From assembly GCF_016097555.1 (NCBI RefSeq), contig NC_054704.1:30964523-31028522 (forward strand): DNA of 64,000 nucleotides, given 5' to 3'. Origin of the DNA: Gigantopelta aegis. Taxonomy: Eukaryota; Mollusca; Gastropoda; Neomphalida; Peltospiridae. The notes under the pieces are model-generated. The model saw only the letters and a program-made list of their open reading frames with translations. It was not told where the DNA came from and ran no database searches. Below are positions 1 to 12,700 of the stretch, one piece after another. Within the stretch, counting starts at the first letter, position 1. The number at the start of each line of letters is the position of its first letter. The position numbers and the translations under genes are program-made.

Positions 1-780
1 AAGAATAACATGAGGTGGACCTGAAAAACAGATGTCACATAAAATTAAGAAGACTCATTTCCATAAGAATTTGTAATGTTATTTGGCAGACATGGCGGAA
101 GCAACTAGACGGGGTGGGGGGGTGGGGGTGGTATGGTCGGTGTTGGTGCTGACTGAGATCGAGGGCACAAAGCAAAGTTTCTAGGGGGGTCCTGGAGTAT
201 GCTTCTCGGGAAAAACTAGATGACCTATTTGTGATTTATTTTATTCTGTTTTTATTCCTTTGCTATAATATCAATTACAAATTTAACAGGGTGGTTTGCA
301 CTGTCCTGTGCCATTGGCAGCGGCTTGGTATTTTGTATCATGTCTGCTGCTTTTTGGTTTTTAAAATTAAAGTGGTGCCAGCGTCTTAATGACATAACAT
401 TTTGTTTCTCTTGAATACAGCGAGGCTCCACCTCACCTCTCATCATCCGAATACGTTTTGCTCCACTCAACAACACCAGACATGAACTAAATCATTTCTC
501 CTGCCTAAATCCTTTCCTCGTTCCAGTGTTCAATAAAGCGTCACTCCACCAACGTTGGATCTTTCTCAATCTGCGAAGAACACTGCGATGGGACAGCACA
601 ATGGTTTGACTTGATGTGGGTGTGTGGCTGTGGAAGTTTGGAGCTCAGTAGATGGTAGGGAGGCAAGTACGATGTACAATTTATTATTATCAAAATCCCA
701 CTTCCCCAGTTGACTTAAATTTCTAAATTGTTCAATAGTATTCTGTCCTGGTCCAGACCACTGGCTATCCAGAGGCACAC
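1..780. other. Gene-poor stretch with a repeat fragment
   Basis: I recognise no gene here. Positions about 160-240 (GGGCACAAAGC, then a G run and a GACC end) resemble the inner part of the short element at 49591-50076, so this is probably a diverged fragment of that repeat. Two short open frames on the minus strand (252-476, 566-778) match nothing I know and have no splice or start context that supports them. Confidence 0.35.
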
Positions 781-874
781 ACTCTCTCTCACACTCTCAC
801 TCACTCACTCACACTCTCACTGACTGACTCACTCACTCACTCACTCACTCACTCACTCTCACTCACTCACTCAC

Positions 875-918
<44 letters not shown>

Positions 919-968
919 CCCCTCCCCTCCCCCTCCCTCTCCCTCTCCCTCTCCCTCTCCCTCTCTCT
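781..968. repeat. TCAC / TC / CCCTCC microsatellite
   Basis: A pyrimidine-rich simple repeat: TCAC-type units grade into a long TC run and then into CCCTCC units. The plus strand is almost pure pyrimidine from about 870 to 968. Confidence 0.95.
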
Positions 969-1603
969 GTAATCAACCATATAAAGTTAACATTGCATCT
1001 CAGTTAGTAACATTTTACAAATGGCAGAAGTAAACATTAAAAAATGTCTTATTTTCAGTACATTGGTGAACATACACTCCAACTAGTCACTTGAAGTGTT
1101 ATGGTCGGCCTGATGATGAGATATTTGTAGAGATACATATATAGGCTAAAAAAGAGATCGTTCGATAATTTGATCACATTTTCTCTGTAATTTATATTGA
1201 CAAAATATACTACACTTTTATGGTGCTGAGTGGCCTAACCCAAAAGAAAAAAACTAACTATATGGGTTTGAAAGGAGTGAATTCGGTCTTGGTAACAGAT
1301 TTCCTAATACAAATTATGCTGTTATTAAATAAAATTAGTTTAATTGTATCCTGCATTAAATAAATTCTGACACTTTGATGTAATATAATTAAAAGATAAG
1401 GATTGAACTGGCATGTCACTGTGGATTGACTACGCTATATATACAAAGTGTCACCCCCTTGCAACCCCATTATTCTTGATCGTGCACGTGTCATTTGCAT
1501 GTTAACTGTTACATCACTTTCAGTCGATGAATACCGCCACTGGTATAAATGAATCTTACAGCATATTGGCAAATGAAACAAATAACAAACTGATCATTCA
1601 AAT
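969..1603. other. No feature seen
   Basis: AT-rich sequence with no recognisable exon, RNA gene or repeat boundary. It lies beyond the 3' end of the gypsy fossil and could hold the remains of its second LTR, but I found no copy of the candidate LTR at 4034-4175. Confidence 0.3.
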
Positions 1604-2596
1604 TTACTTACAATCCAGAGAAGCAAACATGTTAATGATAAAAATGCTGTGGACATTTTGCATGGCATTTTTTTTTGCTGTGGTAATTTTCTTAATTTCA
1701 GGGGTTGAGGACAGTATTATATATGGTATATTCATAAGCTCTCCTGACGACTGCCCATCTTTGAATACTTGGAGATGCAATGAGAGGAACCTGCTTCTCT
1801 TCACCAAACAAAGCTTATGATCAGTAACAATACCAAACAGATACTTGTGAAATTTCTTCAACCCAAAGATCATGGCAGCACTTTCTTATCCAGCTGGGAG
1901 GAATTCTTCTCTGCTTCATTCTATATCTTGGACGTAAATCCAGCTGGGTGCTCTGAACCATCTTTCATAGTGTGGAAGATCTCTGCCCCCAAACCATACT
2001 GTTATGTATTGTTGTGTAGAATGAGTGACTATTTGGGTAATAATCTACAAGGACTTTACTGACAAGATCATCTTCTTGGTTTTCTCAAAACAGTGTTGTT
2101 GTTGGACCACAGTTCCACTTCACACTCTTTTGCATCAGTTTGTGGAGAGGGTGAAGGTCTTTGGACAGATTTCTCAGAAAATGCTAATGGTAGTTTAGAA
2201 GGACCATGTATGTTTTCAACTGCTGGATACCAAAATATCAAAGTACCCAGTAGCTAATAGTATTTCTTGAAGCAGTCTGGAATTGAACAGGAGCATTTAT
2301 ATTGTAACAGACCTTTATGAGTTGACACAAACTTCCTACATATCCAGCTTCTGGTGAACAGATTTCTTTCCTAGCTTTTCAATCAATCATTACAGGTAAG
2401 CATTGGATACTCTTCAAGCTTGGAGACTTTGTTTACTGTCATCTTGTAGTCACCATAAATGCGAACTTGTCTATAGAAAAACATTTATCTTTGCTTGTAC
2501 TCCTTCAAGTTGCCCAGTTTATTGAATTGAATTTGTCATGTTCCTGCCTATCTCTGTTACAAGATTCACAGCCAGAATCTCTCATTTGTTAATCAA

Positions 2597-2790
2597 AAAA
2601 GTTTGTTTTGTTCAATGACAGCACAGAGCACACTGACTTACTAATCATCACTATTGGATGTCAAACGTTTGGTAATTCTAACATATAGTCTTAAAGGAAG
2701 GAAGGAAATGTTTTATTTAACGACGCACTCAACATATAGTCTTAGAGAGGAAACCTGCTAGATTTTTCCACTTGGACATTTGGCTCTGAC
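2597..2790 (-). mobile_element. SINE, T2-tail type, interrupted
   Basis: The stretch starts with the family tail (TTTGTTCAATGACAGCAC, a variant of TTTGTTTAACGACACCAC) and continues into the shared body (TTGGATGTCAAACGTTTGG). It lies inside the gypsy fossil and is itself interrupted by the 37 bp insertion at 2694-2730, after which its body resumes with GAGAGGAAACCTGC. Confidence 0.75.
2694..2730 (-). mobile_element. 37 bp 5'-truncated SINE insertion with 14 bp TSD
   Basis: This contains only the AAGGAAGG tail and the first bases of the T1 family (TTTTATTTAACGACGCACTC). It is flanked on both sides by AACATATAGTCTTA (2680-2693 and 2731-2744), a perfect 14 bp target-site duplication. This is the expected product of LINE-driven reverse transcription that stopped almost at once. 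Confidence 0.85.
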
Positions 2791-2816
2791 ATGACCTTTT
2801 CTTCATCAACAACAAA

Positions 2817-3211
2817 CCGGCCTCAGTGGCGTCGTGGCAGGCCATCGGTCTACAGGCTGGTAGGTACTGGGTTCGGATCCCAGTCGAGGCATGGGATTTT
2901 TAATCCAGATACCGACTCCAAACCCTGAGTGAGTTCTCCGCAAGGCTCAATGGGTAGGAGTAAACCACTTGCACCGACCAGTGATCCATAACTGGTTCAA
3001 CAAAGGCCATGGTTTGTGCTATCCTGCCTGTGGGAAGTGCAAATAAAAGATCCCTTGCTGCCAATCGGAAGAGTAGCCCATGTAGTGGCGACAGCGGGTT
3101 TCCTCTCAAAATCTGTATGGTCCCTTAACCATATGTATGACGCCATATAACCGTAAATAAAATGTGTTGAGTGCGTCGTTAAATAAAACACTTCTTTCTT
3201 TCTTTCTTTCT
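2817..3211 (+). mobile_element. tRNA-headed SINE, family A (head H1, tail T1)
   Basis: The head CCGGCCTCAGTGGCG carries Pol III A-box and B-box-like segments (GGTTCGGATCC). It is followed by the shared core (ATGGTTTGTGCTATCCTG, AAATAAAAGATCCCTTGC) and the T1 tail ending in TTTC repeats. A 15 bp target duplication (TTCATCAACAACAAA) flanks it at 2802-2816 and 3212-3226. Other full copies lie at 27122-27496 and 34192-34576. Minus-strand open frames here are SINE shadows. Confidence 0.9.
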
Positions 3212-4033
3212 TTCATCAACAACAAAAACAGTTATTGTCAGGAAAAACATAATACTTTGAATCATGAAAACAGTCCTTTATCTATTTTCCATCTTGGCAT
3301 CCACTATTTCTTTCTTTTCTTGGAAACTTGATTTCCTTGACACCTGGCTTAAAAATTCCTCTTGAATTTTCAATATGCCTACACCAGCTGCTTGCTCATC
3401 TGCAGACATCCTTTTCTCACATTCTGCATGCAAGGTTAATTGTTAGTTGACCATCTGGAACAGTCAAAATCTTTTGGATTTGTTCATTATTAATCCCTGC
3501 AATAAATCTATCATGCAATGATCGAGTGACAAACTTCCCAAAATTACAGGGGCCAGCGAGGCGATGCAACATGGCCAGGAAAATCTCAGTACTTTTCTCC
3601 TTCCTACGACTTCTGGAATAAAATACTAAGATTGGTACTAGCCTCAGTGAGTTTTAGTTTAAAATGATTTGTGACAATGTCAACAACAGCCATGAAAGTC
3701 TTCGTTTCAGACATGTCTGGCAAACAGAGTTTTTTTGCCAATCCTACATTCAAACACAAAAATGCATATTTTTTTCTTATCATCATCATCAATGTCCTTT
3801 GCAATGAAAATGTTTTCAAACATTTCTACATATTCTTGCCAGTTCTCACATTCTTTGAATGGTTGCAAATATCTTAAAATATCAGTTATCATAATCTACA
3901 TAGAAATGGAGCCCACGTTGGGACTGGGTGTGTCCTTAACACAAGAATACAATTATAACCCAGTCGGGACCGTAATAGTTCAACTGCCCATGGCCCACAG
4001 CTCCGGGACGTAGCTTCACTTGAGGGGGAAGTA

Positions 4034-4175
4034 TGTAGTAGTGTTTGGATAAAGTGCTCCTACTGGCAGTAGCTAGTGGGAATTTCCCTATTAGCTCAGT
4101 TGGTAGAGTGCTGGATTCTTGTACTGAGAGTATGTGGTTCAAATCCCCTCAGTGGAGATTGATTTTTCTGTTACA
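4034..4175 (-). mobile_element. Candidate LTR of the gypsy fossil, with tRNA-like boxes
   Basis: A 142 bp stretch begins TGTAAC and ends CTACA when read on the minus strand, so it has TG...CA ends, and sits just upstream of the Gag-like region in element orientation. On the plus strand it holds a tRNA-like string (TAGCTCAGTTGGTAGAG and GGTTCAAATCC). I found no second copy in the window, so the LTR assignment is an inference. Confidence 0.35.
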
Positions 4176-4373
4176 GAAACACAGTAGCTACTAAGTGTTA
4201 TAAATGATATAACAGGTACTATAATGTTTATAATGATGTTTATCCTCGTCGCCAAAATATGTTGTGTTTTATCAACACAAAACAACAATAACGTGCACAC
4301 TATTTAATTGTTAAAACCGTAAGCAATGAGAGTAGTCTCCTCTAGATTAACAAATATAAATCCTACATTCCAA

Positions 4374-4770
4374 CACCGACCTCGGTGGCGCAGTGTTTAA
4401 GCCATCAGATTACAGGTTGTAGATACAGGGTTCATAGCCCGGTACCGGCTCCAACTCAGAGCGAGTTCTTAAGGGCTCAGTGGGTAGGTGTAAGGCCACT
4501 ATACCCTCTTCTCTCTCGCTAACCACTAACCAACTAACCCACTGTCATTGGTGGGGAGGTCTATAGGAAACATGATAGATGGTGAACTGGGCACGATTGT
4601 GTAGTGGTTAAGACTCAGTGAGTAAGTGTAAGGCCACTACACTGACTTCTCTCACTAACCACTAACTCACTGTTCAAGACAGACAGCCCAGATAGCTGAG
4701 GTGTGTGCCCAGGACAGCGTGCTTGAACCTTAATTGGATATAAGCACAAAAATAAGTTGAAATAAATAAA
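4374..4770 (+). mobile_element. SINE, family B, with 10 bp TSD
   Basis: The head (CCGACCTCGGTGGCGCAGTG, then GGGTTCATAGCCCGG) resembles a degenerate tRNA. It is followed by a body with AAGGGCTCAGTGGGTAGGTG and a 3' end with TTAATTGGATATAAGCAC and an AATAAATA tail. The target duplication TACATTCCAA occurs at 4364-4373 and 4771-4780. Part of the body (AGTGGTTAAGACTCAGTGAG and the following AAGGCCACTACAC) repeats a segment, so the copy has an internal partial duplication. A second copy in the other orientation lies at 36829-37325. Confidence 0.85.
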
Positions 4771-4780
4771 TACATTCCAA

Positions 4781-5249
4781 AAGCCTTAAAAAATAGGTGG
4801 TTATTCCTTTTGTTGAAGAACAAGAAGAGAATAGATTTCAGGTAGCATTAAAATTCTATATGGTAATAGGACCACACAAAATAATTACGCCACTACTGGG
4901 CTACAGTTAGAATCATCAAATGATTTAGCATGCACAGCAATTGGCGTCGGTGCACCTACCCCTGGTGCCATTAGGGTCTTTAAAAAATCCCAATGACCGC
5001 TGTAGACCGATCTGGTAAGAAAGAATAGATTTCAAGCATTAAAACTATGTAATAGAAAAATAATTACGATAGAATCATCAGCAATTGGAACATCCTCATC
5101 CATAGGGATGCGAATCTGGTAAGAAAAAAGACAATAAACGATAAAATAATTTCATCCATAGATGCAAAGATGAAAAATATCTTGTAAATATATAAGCCAC
5201 CATCTAGCCCAAGCTAACTACTTGTACGGAGTGACAGTACAAGAAAAGT
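4781..5249. other. AT-rich, only repeat scraps
   Basis: No coding region or RNA gene seen. A short piece at about 4945-5020 (GGTGCACCTACCCCTGGTGC ... GTAGACCGATCTGG) reads like a fragment of a SINE. The words ATAGATTTCA and TAGAATCATCA recur a few hundred bases apart, suggesting a diverged local duplication. Confidence 0.3.
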
Positions 5250-5480
5250 TAAAAGTTTCTTTTGTTTAACAACACCACTTGGAGCACAATGATTTATTAA
5301 TCATTGGTTATTGGATGTCAGACATTTGGTAATTCTGACATATAGTTTTAGAGAGGAAACACACTACATTAGTAGCAAGGGATCTTTTATATGCATCATC
5401 CTACAGACAGGATAGCACAAACCACAGCCTTTGATACACCAGTCATGGTGCACTGGCTAGAACAAGAAATAGCCCCATGG
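5250..5480 (-). mobile_element. SINE, T2 tail, head missing
   Basis: The T2 tail (TTTGTTTAACAACACCACTT) and core (AGCAAGGGATCTTTTATATG, CAGACAGGATAGCACAAACC) are followed by the start of an H2-type mid region (CACTGGCTAGAACAAGAAAT). The head beyond this is absent, so the copy is truncated. Confidence 0.8.
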
Positions 5481-5555
5481 ACAAACAGTACAAAAATCAG
5501 GCACTGTAATATAAAAACAAAAAGGACACTTTTAAACTTAAAAAAAAAGGTTATG

Positions 5556-6085
5556 AAGTTCATTTTGTTTAACGACACCACTAAAGCACATTAATTTATT
5601 AGTCATAGACTAATTAGTCATAAGTATTAGTCATAACGGAAATGAAACATTTGATAATTCTGACTTGTAGTCTTAGAGGAAACCCACTACATTTTTACAT
5701 TAGCAGCAAGGAATCTTTTATATGCACTTTCTCAAAGACAGAACATACCATGGCTTTGATATACCAGTCATGGACAGTACTTGGGATGGGGAAAAAACAA
5801 TCAGTGAATGGGTCCACCAAAAGCATTTGATCCTACAATCAATGCACCTCAGCCGAGGGATCTACTAACTGAGCTAGATCCAACCCTTGTTGTAGTTTTG
5901 GGGGTTTTTTGTTGTTTTTTTTTTAATTTTGGTATGGCCCTGTATAAATATACCAAATGACCAGGTAGTGGAAGAAAATGAACCTGTGTCAGCAGCAATA
6001 AGACATTTTATAAGCAATTTTCTGGACAGGATAACACATACTGTGGCTTTTAACATACCAGTCATGGAGCAGCACTGGTTATATA
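5556..6085 (-). mobile_element. SINE with T2 tail and H3 head, plus a second fragment
   Basis: Positions 5556-5883 hold a near-complete copy: T2 tail (TTTGTTTAACGACACCACTA), core (GCAAGGAATCTTTTATATGC) and a tRNA-like H3 head in reverse (ACTAACTGAGCTAGATCC). Positions about 5965-6085 hold another core fragment (TTTCTGGACAGGATAACACA, CATACCAGTCATGG). Between them is a T-rich run. Confidence 0.75.
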
Positions 6086-6420
6086 TATAATGAGAAAAAC
6101 CTTGAATAGAAAGTAAATGAAAACTGAATAGAACACTAATTATATTTATTATTCATTAGGACTATGGAATAAAAAGAGAAGTAACTCTTCAGTTTTACTC
6201 AATCATAAAAGAAAAAAACTTGTAGGCCTACTCTATTAATCAAATGGTCAATGTGAGTTATATCCAACAAACTGAAATAATTGGATCACCACTACATTAA
6301 TTTAATCTACAACAGTTTACATTATTGTGTTTAAATATATATCATTAATGCACCGAAATACAAACTGAGCAACTTGAGACTGAAGAAAGGTCATCACTTA
6401 AATGTGGTATAATAAAAAAA

Positions 6421-6737
6421 AAAGAGTTTTATTTAATGATGCATTCAACACATTTTGTTTACGGTTATATGGCGTCAGACATATGGTTAAGGACCACACA
6501 AATATTGAGAGAAAACCTGCTGTCGCCACTTCATGGGCTACTCTTTTTGATTAGCAGCAAGGGATCTTTTATATGCACCATCCCACAGACAGGGTAGTAT
6601 ATACCACAGCCTTTGATATACCAGTCGTAGTGCACTGGCTGGAACAAGAAATAGCCCAATGGGCCCACCGACAGGGTTCGATCCCACACCGACTTCGCAT
6701 CGTGCGAGCGCTTTACCACTGGGCTATATCCCGCCCC
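6421..6737 (-). mobile_element. SINE, family D (head H2, tail T1)
   Basis: T1 tail (TTTATTTAATGATGCATTCA, GTTTACGGTTATATGGCG), shared core (TAGCAGCAAGGGATCTTTTA) and the H2 head in reverse, ending CTTTACCACTGGGCTATATC. It inserted just downstream of TPMT exon 5. Confidence 0.85.
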
Positions 6738-6799
6738 TAAATGTGGCATAAAGACCAATAATAACATTAGACAGACTGAAAGTAATTTTTGAAAAATAC

Positions 6800-9700
6800 C
6801 GTTTTTGTTGGTCTTTGTTTACAGCAACTATCGCTCCTCGATCCCAAATAGCATCAAACTGTCCAGCAAGATCTCTGAAAAACAACCACGACAGCCACAT
6901 TATAATCTACTGGGTGGTTACTGAGAAAAGTTCATAAGACTACAGTACAGGGTACCATACGGAAAATCAAATGTGAATAGTTAGTCCTGACTAAGTAGGT
7001 CTATTAATATTACTTTCTGAAGAAAATGGCAGTTTTGTTTTAAAATGTGTAGCCAATTTTAATGATTTGTGGGGTTTGGGGGTTTGTCATTTTACTATAT
7101 AAAAGTAAAACAAGGGATCACGAAATAGGTTACTGGATTTTTCTGTGTATTATGCACATCTTTAAAAAAGATCAAGTACAAATGAGGGTGTGTATTATAC
7201 AAAAAAATAATAATAACAACTTTTGGAAAGTCTCAATGACTGATTTTGGAGTTGATGGTAAATTTGACATTTATTGCCAGTTTTATGTACCAGTAAAATA
7301 AATCTGATGCACATTATAGAGTGATACATGCTCTTTTTGGTCAAACATTCAAAGCAGAGTCTATAGGCCTACATTATACCCCAATGGACAAAGTCAACAG
7401 GAAATTTCATCATTCTTTAGGTTAGTTCTTTGGTAAAACAATCATTAAACTCCATTCATATTTGTAATCGATAATACTGCTGGAAAAGTAGTACATTGTT
7501 AATTAAATATCAATTTGCTTAAAATATATTTTATTCAGAAAATATTCACATTATATTTAAATCACTAGTATATAATTAATTAAGTGACATTAATTTAGCA
7601 AATCATATGCATGATATGAATCTGACCAATCTGATTAAAGTTAGCTCTTCTGGGTCTACCAGTAGATCTAACAGCATTGCGTGGACTCCCATGTCCAGGT
7701 GACATGTCATCTATAAATAACAATTTAAATATCGACCAATTACACTTCGCCTTTTATAGCATTATTCGGGAGCATACAAATTCTAAAAATATTGGGTGAG
7801 ACTATTTATGCAATAAGCGAACTTGTTGGTCTATTTCAACATTGAAAAAACAGGGGTAAAAGTGCAGTATTAAACTCTGGATTGTATACTGGTATAAACA
7901 GATTTTATGGCTATACCATCACGTTTTTGTTTTGTTTTTTCGTCTTGAAACAAATTTTATACAAAATTTTATACTGAAATTAGTTTCCAGTATACTTCGT
8001 GATTCACCCAAATCATTTCGTATACCCTCGGCATAATCCCGAATGTTTTCAAATTCTTTTCAAATCACTGGCTGGATTTTGCAAGTAAGGTTTTGATTGG
8101 TCGAATGAAAGGTCAACTGTACATGAGCTCCAATGGGCTGCTGTTAGATCCACATGTAATAGTGGAGGTAATTTTAATTAGACTGGAATCTGACCAAGCT
8201 TTTACACTGATATTTTGTCTGCAGGACTGAAATACATGCAGGCATCAAAATAGACAATATGTCAGGTAACCCATGTATAGGTTCCCATGAAATACAGACC
8301 TGGTAAGCAGTGGTAACCTATAGATTTGTAAAACACATTTTGTATTTTATTTTTTACTATAAAAACCTTTCTAGACAAAAACAGATGAATCCTCAAGAAA
8401 GTGTTCGACCCATCGGGTAGTTCGACCTAGCCATTCAGTTAACAATGTGTAACTCAGGACTTTGTTTTTGATTTTTGTTTTTGATTTGAGCGTTGCAGTG
8501 TATTTGACCCTTCCAAGTTCAACCCAACGAGATTCTATTGATACTTTGTTATTCATCCATACCACTGTTCTCATTGTACTGACACTGTGTGTGTATCTAA
8601 ATAACACTCAGTTGATCAAAATTTAGGTGGTGTAGTTTTACTTTAATAAGATTCTATGAAGAACGAAGTACCAATCTCCACTACCTTGATATGTGGTAAC
8701 CTGAACAACTATTCTCAACTTATTTCGATGCCTGAAATGGAAATCAATTGTTTTAATGCAATGTTTTCATATCCTGTTATTCCCCAGTCCTACTGTACTT
8801 TTGCACTATTCCAAAAGCCAAATATATCAGTTTTCAAGTGCAAATTTTGCTATTTAATATTTCTGAACTTTTTATAAAGTAAACATGATACAGTATCTTG
8901 TTTTAGAAGCTGTACTAAATTGCCTGATATTTAGAGTTATGAATTAAACTATTTGTACTTATGTATCACAAATGTCAGTCACTTACTTGTTGAAATCAAA
9001 GAGATCACACTCAAATATTTGGATTCTGCCATCAGTAGTCTAACAAGAAAACTCAAGAGATAACTTTCATATCTGATAAATTTATATAATGCAACATATG
9101 GAAAAAACAACAAACACAAATTACTTTTGTACAACAAATCCATGAAAACTTTGCATATATATATATATATATATATTTTTTTTTTTTTATTATTATTTTT
9201 TTTTTTTGCCATTAAATAGTTACGTTCTGATGATCAATCTGTGATTATTTTAATAACTTAAAATTAATAATTTGCAGCCAGATTTTTTTAAAGTGTTCTT
9301 TGGGACATCCAACATTTCAGTGCTAAAGTCACCCAATAGTGTTTTCTATAAAACCAATCAAGGATTTATTTTTATACCTTGTAACGATTGCCTGCAATAG
9401 TTGTCAGTGGTTCAACAGTATATTCTAGACCACTTTCTTCAAAGAACTCCTTAATAGGTATCTCACTTCCTTCCACTCCAACCACAACATGACCCAGGTC
9501 ATACGCCCTGCAAATAAAAAGAAAAAACATGTAGCTACCCTTATGCAACAGCAAACTCTTAAATAATTATGAGGTCATTCTTAGAAAGTTTAACATTTAA
9601 AAATAATCTTAATTAAGCTACAATCTCCCTTGACCAGCATACCATTGTTTTTTAATCAAACATAAAAACACAATTAGTTTTAATAAACTTGTGTTCTTCA

Positions 9701-12700
9701 TTTGTACAATCTACAAGTTTTATTTTCTTGCTATTTTTAATACATTCTATAACAAAACAGTTCCAAAGAGTCCTATTCACAGTCTTTCTAGTCTGCCTAG
9801 AAAAGAGATAGAAATCAAAGAATGGTGCATCACAGGAAGAAGCTTAAACTGGATATTTTATACTGAATGCTTTAAGTTGAAATAATTAAAAAAAACATGT
9901 CTGTTGGCCATTTGAGCTCCACCATGTAATTTTCAATTTTGTCTGTAAACATTTTTAATAAAATTTAAAATTTCCTATATATATATATCTCTCTATTAGT
10001 TTGTGAAGAATGCCCCAATGGATCACTGTACCAAGCTTCAGAACAATTCAATCGACACTCTATAAGCAGATGTCTTCAAAGCTAAAGTTGATGGACAGAT
10101 GCCATACAAATTGGTATTAGAAAAGCTCCACCGTCAAATGTCATAGCAGCAGTAAAATTCTCCTTAAATCTTTTAAATTTAAACCTCTAGGAGAAAACGG
10201 TTTGTAAAGACTGCCCCAGAGAACAAAGTACCAAGTTTCAGAACTATCCGATCAAAACTAGAAGATTGACATACAAATTTTCATTTTCATTTTCAAAAAC
10301 ATTTAACAAAATTTTCAAATTCAACATTTTTCAAAATCTCTCTATTAATTTGTGAAGACCACCCCTGATAATACATATACTACATTTCAGAACTATCTAA
10401 TCACAACTCTAGAAGAAGTTAGACTTTCAAATTTTCAATTTAAATTTTAAAAACATTTAAAAATTCTAAATTTCTAAAATATCTCTCTATTGTTTGTGGA
10501 GGGTATTCCAGAGGATCCTTGTACCAAGTTTGAGAACAATTCAGTCAAAACTAGGAGAAGATCAATATCAAAGGAAAAGTTGATGGCTGGATGCCAGACA
10601 AATCAATATAAGACTCGGTCCCCAAACCACAGTTAACATACATTGAAAAATATCACTTCTCTTTCTATTAAAATCAGTCAAAAGACTTGGCTAGTAGTTA
10701 GATGGACGAAAATTATTAGGCAGTACATCAAAGTTCACATTGTTTGCTGTCCTGTACATGTATGTGGCAAATTGCATTAAGTTAGTTTTTTTTCACAGCA
10801 AAAGTATCAACTAACATGAGTCAGTAATGAGTTTCTTAAATCATAAAATATCTCTGTAAAAATCTTGCATATTGTTTTGCTAACCACTTCATGTCCACAG
10901 TTTTCCCACACATAGGAAATAATATCTTTATGTGTTCTCTTCCCACCAACAACCGATCGTTGTATTCAGCCAAAAATCTAAAACAAAAATCATATCATTT
11001 ATATCAATATATATATATATCTCTCATCCTCAGGTATATAGAACAGAGCTATCCCATGAAAGAAAGCTATGTAAGAAATTTCTATCCTACATGGGATATC
11101 ACGCGCACTCATTTAACATGATGTCGTTGGTAAAATATGATGTCATATTAATGTGAGATGGTGATGAGTTCATTTGAAAGAGTTTTAAATTAATATTTTG
11201 TTATTTAAACCTTCATTATAAAAGCTATGTAGTTAATTTGTAGTGTTAAATCTTATTTAACACATGAAACAAACACAATAAATATGACAGTGTAGTTTAT
11301 TTATGATAAAATGGTCAAATAAAAAGGTTACCTGTTCAGCCATCTCAGTCTAACTTTTGAACGGGAAGGGAAGATGTGGGGTTTTGGTTTTGCCATTTAT
11401 ACATTATGTAAGGAAGGAGAAAAAACAACACTTGTAAATAATAACTATAGGTTGCAGGGGGTACTGGCTTCCAACTCTGAAAATAATGCATCCCCCCACC
11501 CGCTGAAAAATGAAAGTAATATATTAACTGTCCCTACCCTCATTACTGTCTTTGATTTTGATCAGGGAATATGGTTTTGTTATTCAGATTTATTCCAGTT
11601 TGTACACAATTAGCTGAAAAAGATGCATTTTTTATTCATATATAAATATTCAATTTTGGCTAAAGCATTTTCAGTATGGCTAACAAAAATTCCATTTAGC
11701 TAATTTTGTGGCTACAGGTATTTTTTATCCAGGGTGAGCCCTGTGAGTTGCCATCCTTCAGATCATGCCCATGTCAACGAGATCTACAGATTGCAGAGAG
11801 AGCTTCTGGATAAGCTTGCTCATCTGTGTCTTCCTGTATGTGCCACTGGAGATGAATAAGGCCACACACTCCTCAACAATACGATGTTCCAGCAACTCAA
11901 GGAGGTCCACAAGTTGACTGACCTCAACCAGGTCGATCAATGCCGTGTGAGCACTCCGCTCAATCTCAGCAGCTCTTGCCTTGAGTTCTTCCCCTGGCTT
12001 ATCCGTGACTGGCTCCTTGGCAAATGTTAACTGCTCAGAGGGATGGGTGCATGGATGGAGGTATTCTTTCTGAATACCCGCAGAAGCTTGTCAACTTCTC
12101 TTCCCCCGCAGCATGGGCTGAGTTGAAGTTTACAATAAGCTCACCAGAGACAGGCATGGCTGACTGTAGGATGTTCCAGTGGTATCAAAACAAACTTTAC
12201 TTGTTAAAATATTTGTCTAATCTGGAAGTGCTGGCTTCACATCCTGCTGTTTGATAACACCAGTGTTCATTAAATGGGCAAATGTGCAGCTGATATTAGG
12301 GGCCCATATGGACTACGGTAACTGTTGAACCATCCCTAGTATCAGCTGTCCATTTGCCCATTTAATGAACACATGCGTATCATGGGATACATTATAAAAC
12401 AGAGGAGGGAGGGATGTGTTTATCAAGAGTCAATTAACAAGATATCAAAACTCTCTCATTTTAATTCAAAAAGTAAAATGGTTTTTAACGAAATAAAGTT
12501 TTTGTTTAACAACACCACTAGAGCACATTGATTAATTAATCATGAGTTATTGGATGTCAAAAATTAGGTAATTCTGACTTTTCTAATTTTTCCTAATGTT
12601 ATGTTATAGGGATTAATGTACACATTCAGAGCAAGCTGTTTTAGTCCATGCCTGTCATGGGAACAGGTGCTGGCCTTGGCCAGCTCTTCTGTCCAGGACA

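Larger units (their letters stand above)
1604..3900 (-). mobile_element. Ty3/gypsy LTR retrotransposon, broken fossil
   Basis: On the minus strand, translations near 3890-3600 look like the start of a gypsy Gag (motif NWQEYVEMFENIF followed by an acidic DIDDD stretch). Those near 2200-1600 look like the reverse transcriptase to RNase H part of Pol (FGLKKFHKYLFG and VTDHK). The order Gag then Pol fits one element reading right to left. It is broken many times and carries SINE insertions (2597-2790, 2817-3211). It looks old. Its left end, in the window, is not defined. Confidence 0.75.

Noticed and set aside
4085-4165. A functional tRNA gene
   Set aside because: A-box and B-box-like strings are present but the anticodon and T stems do not pair properly.
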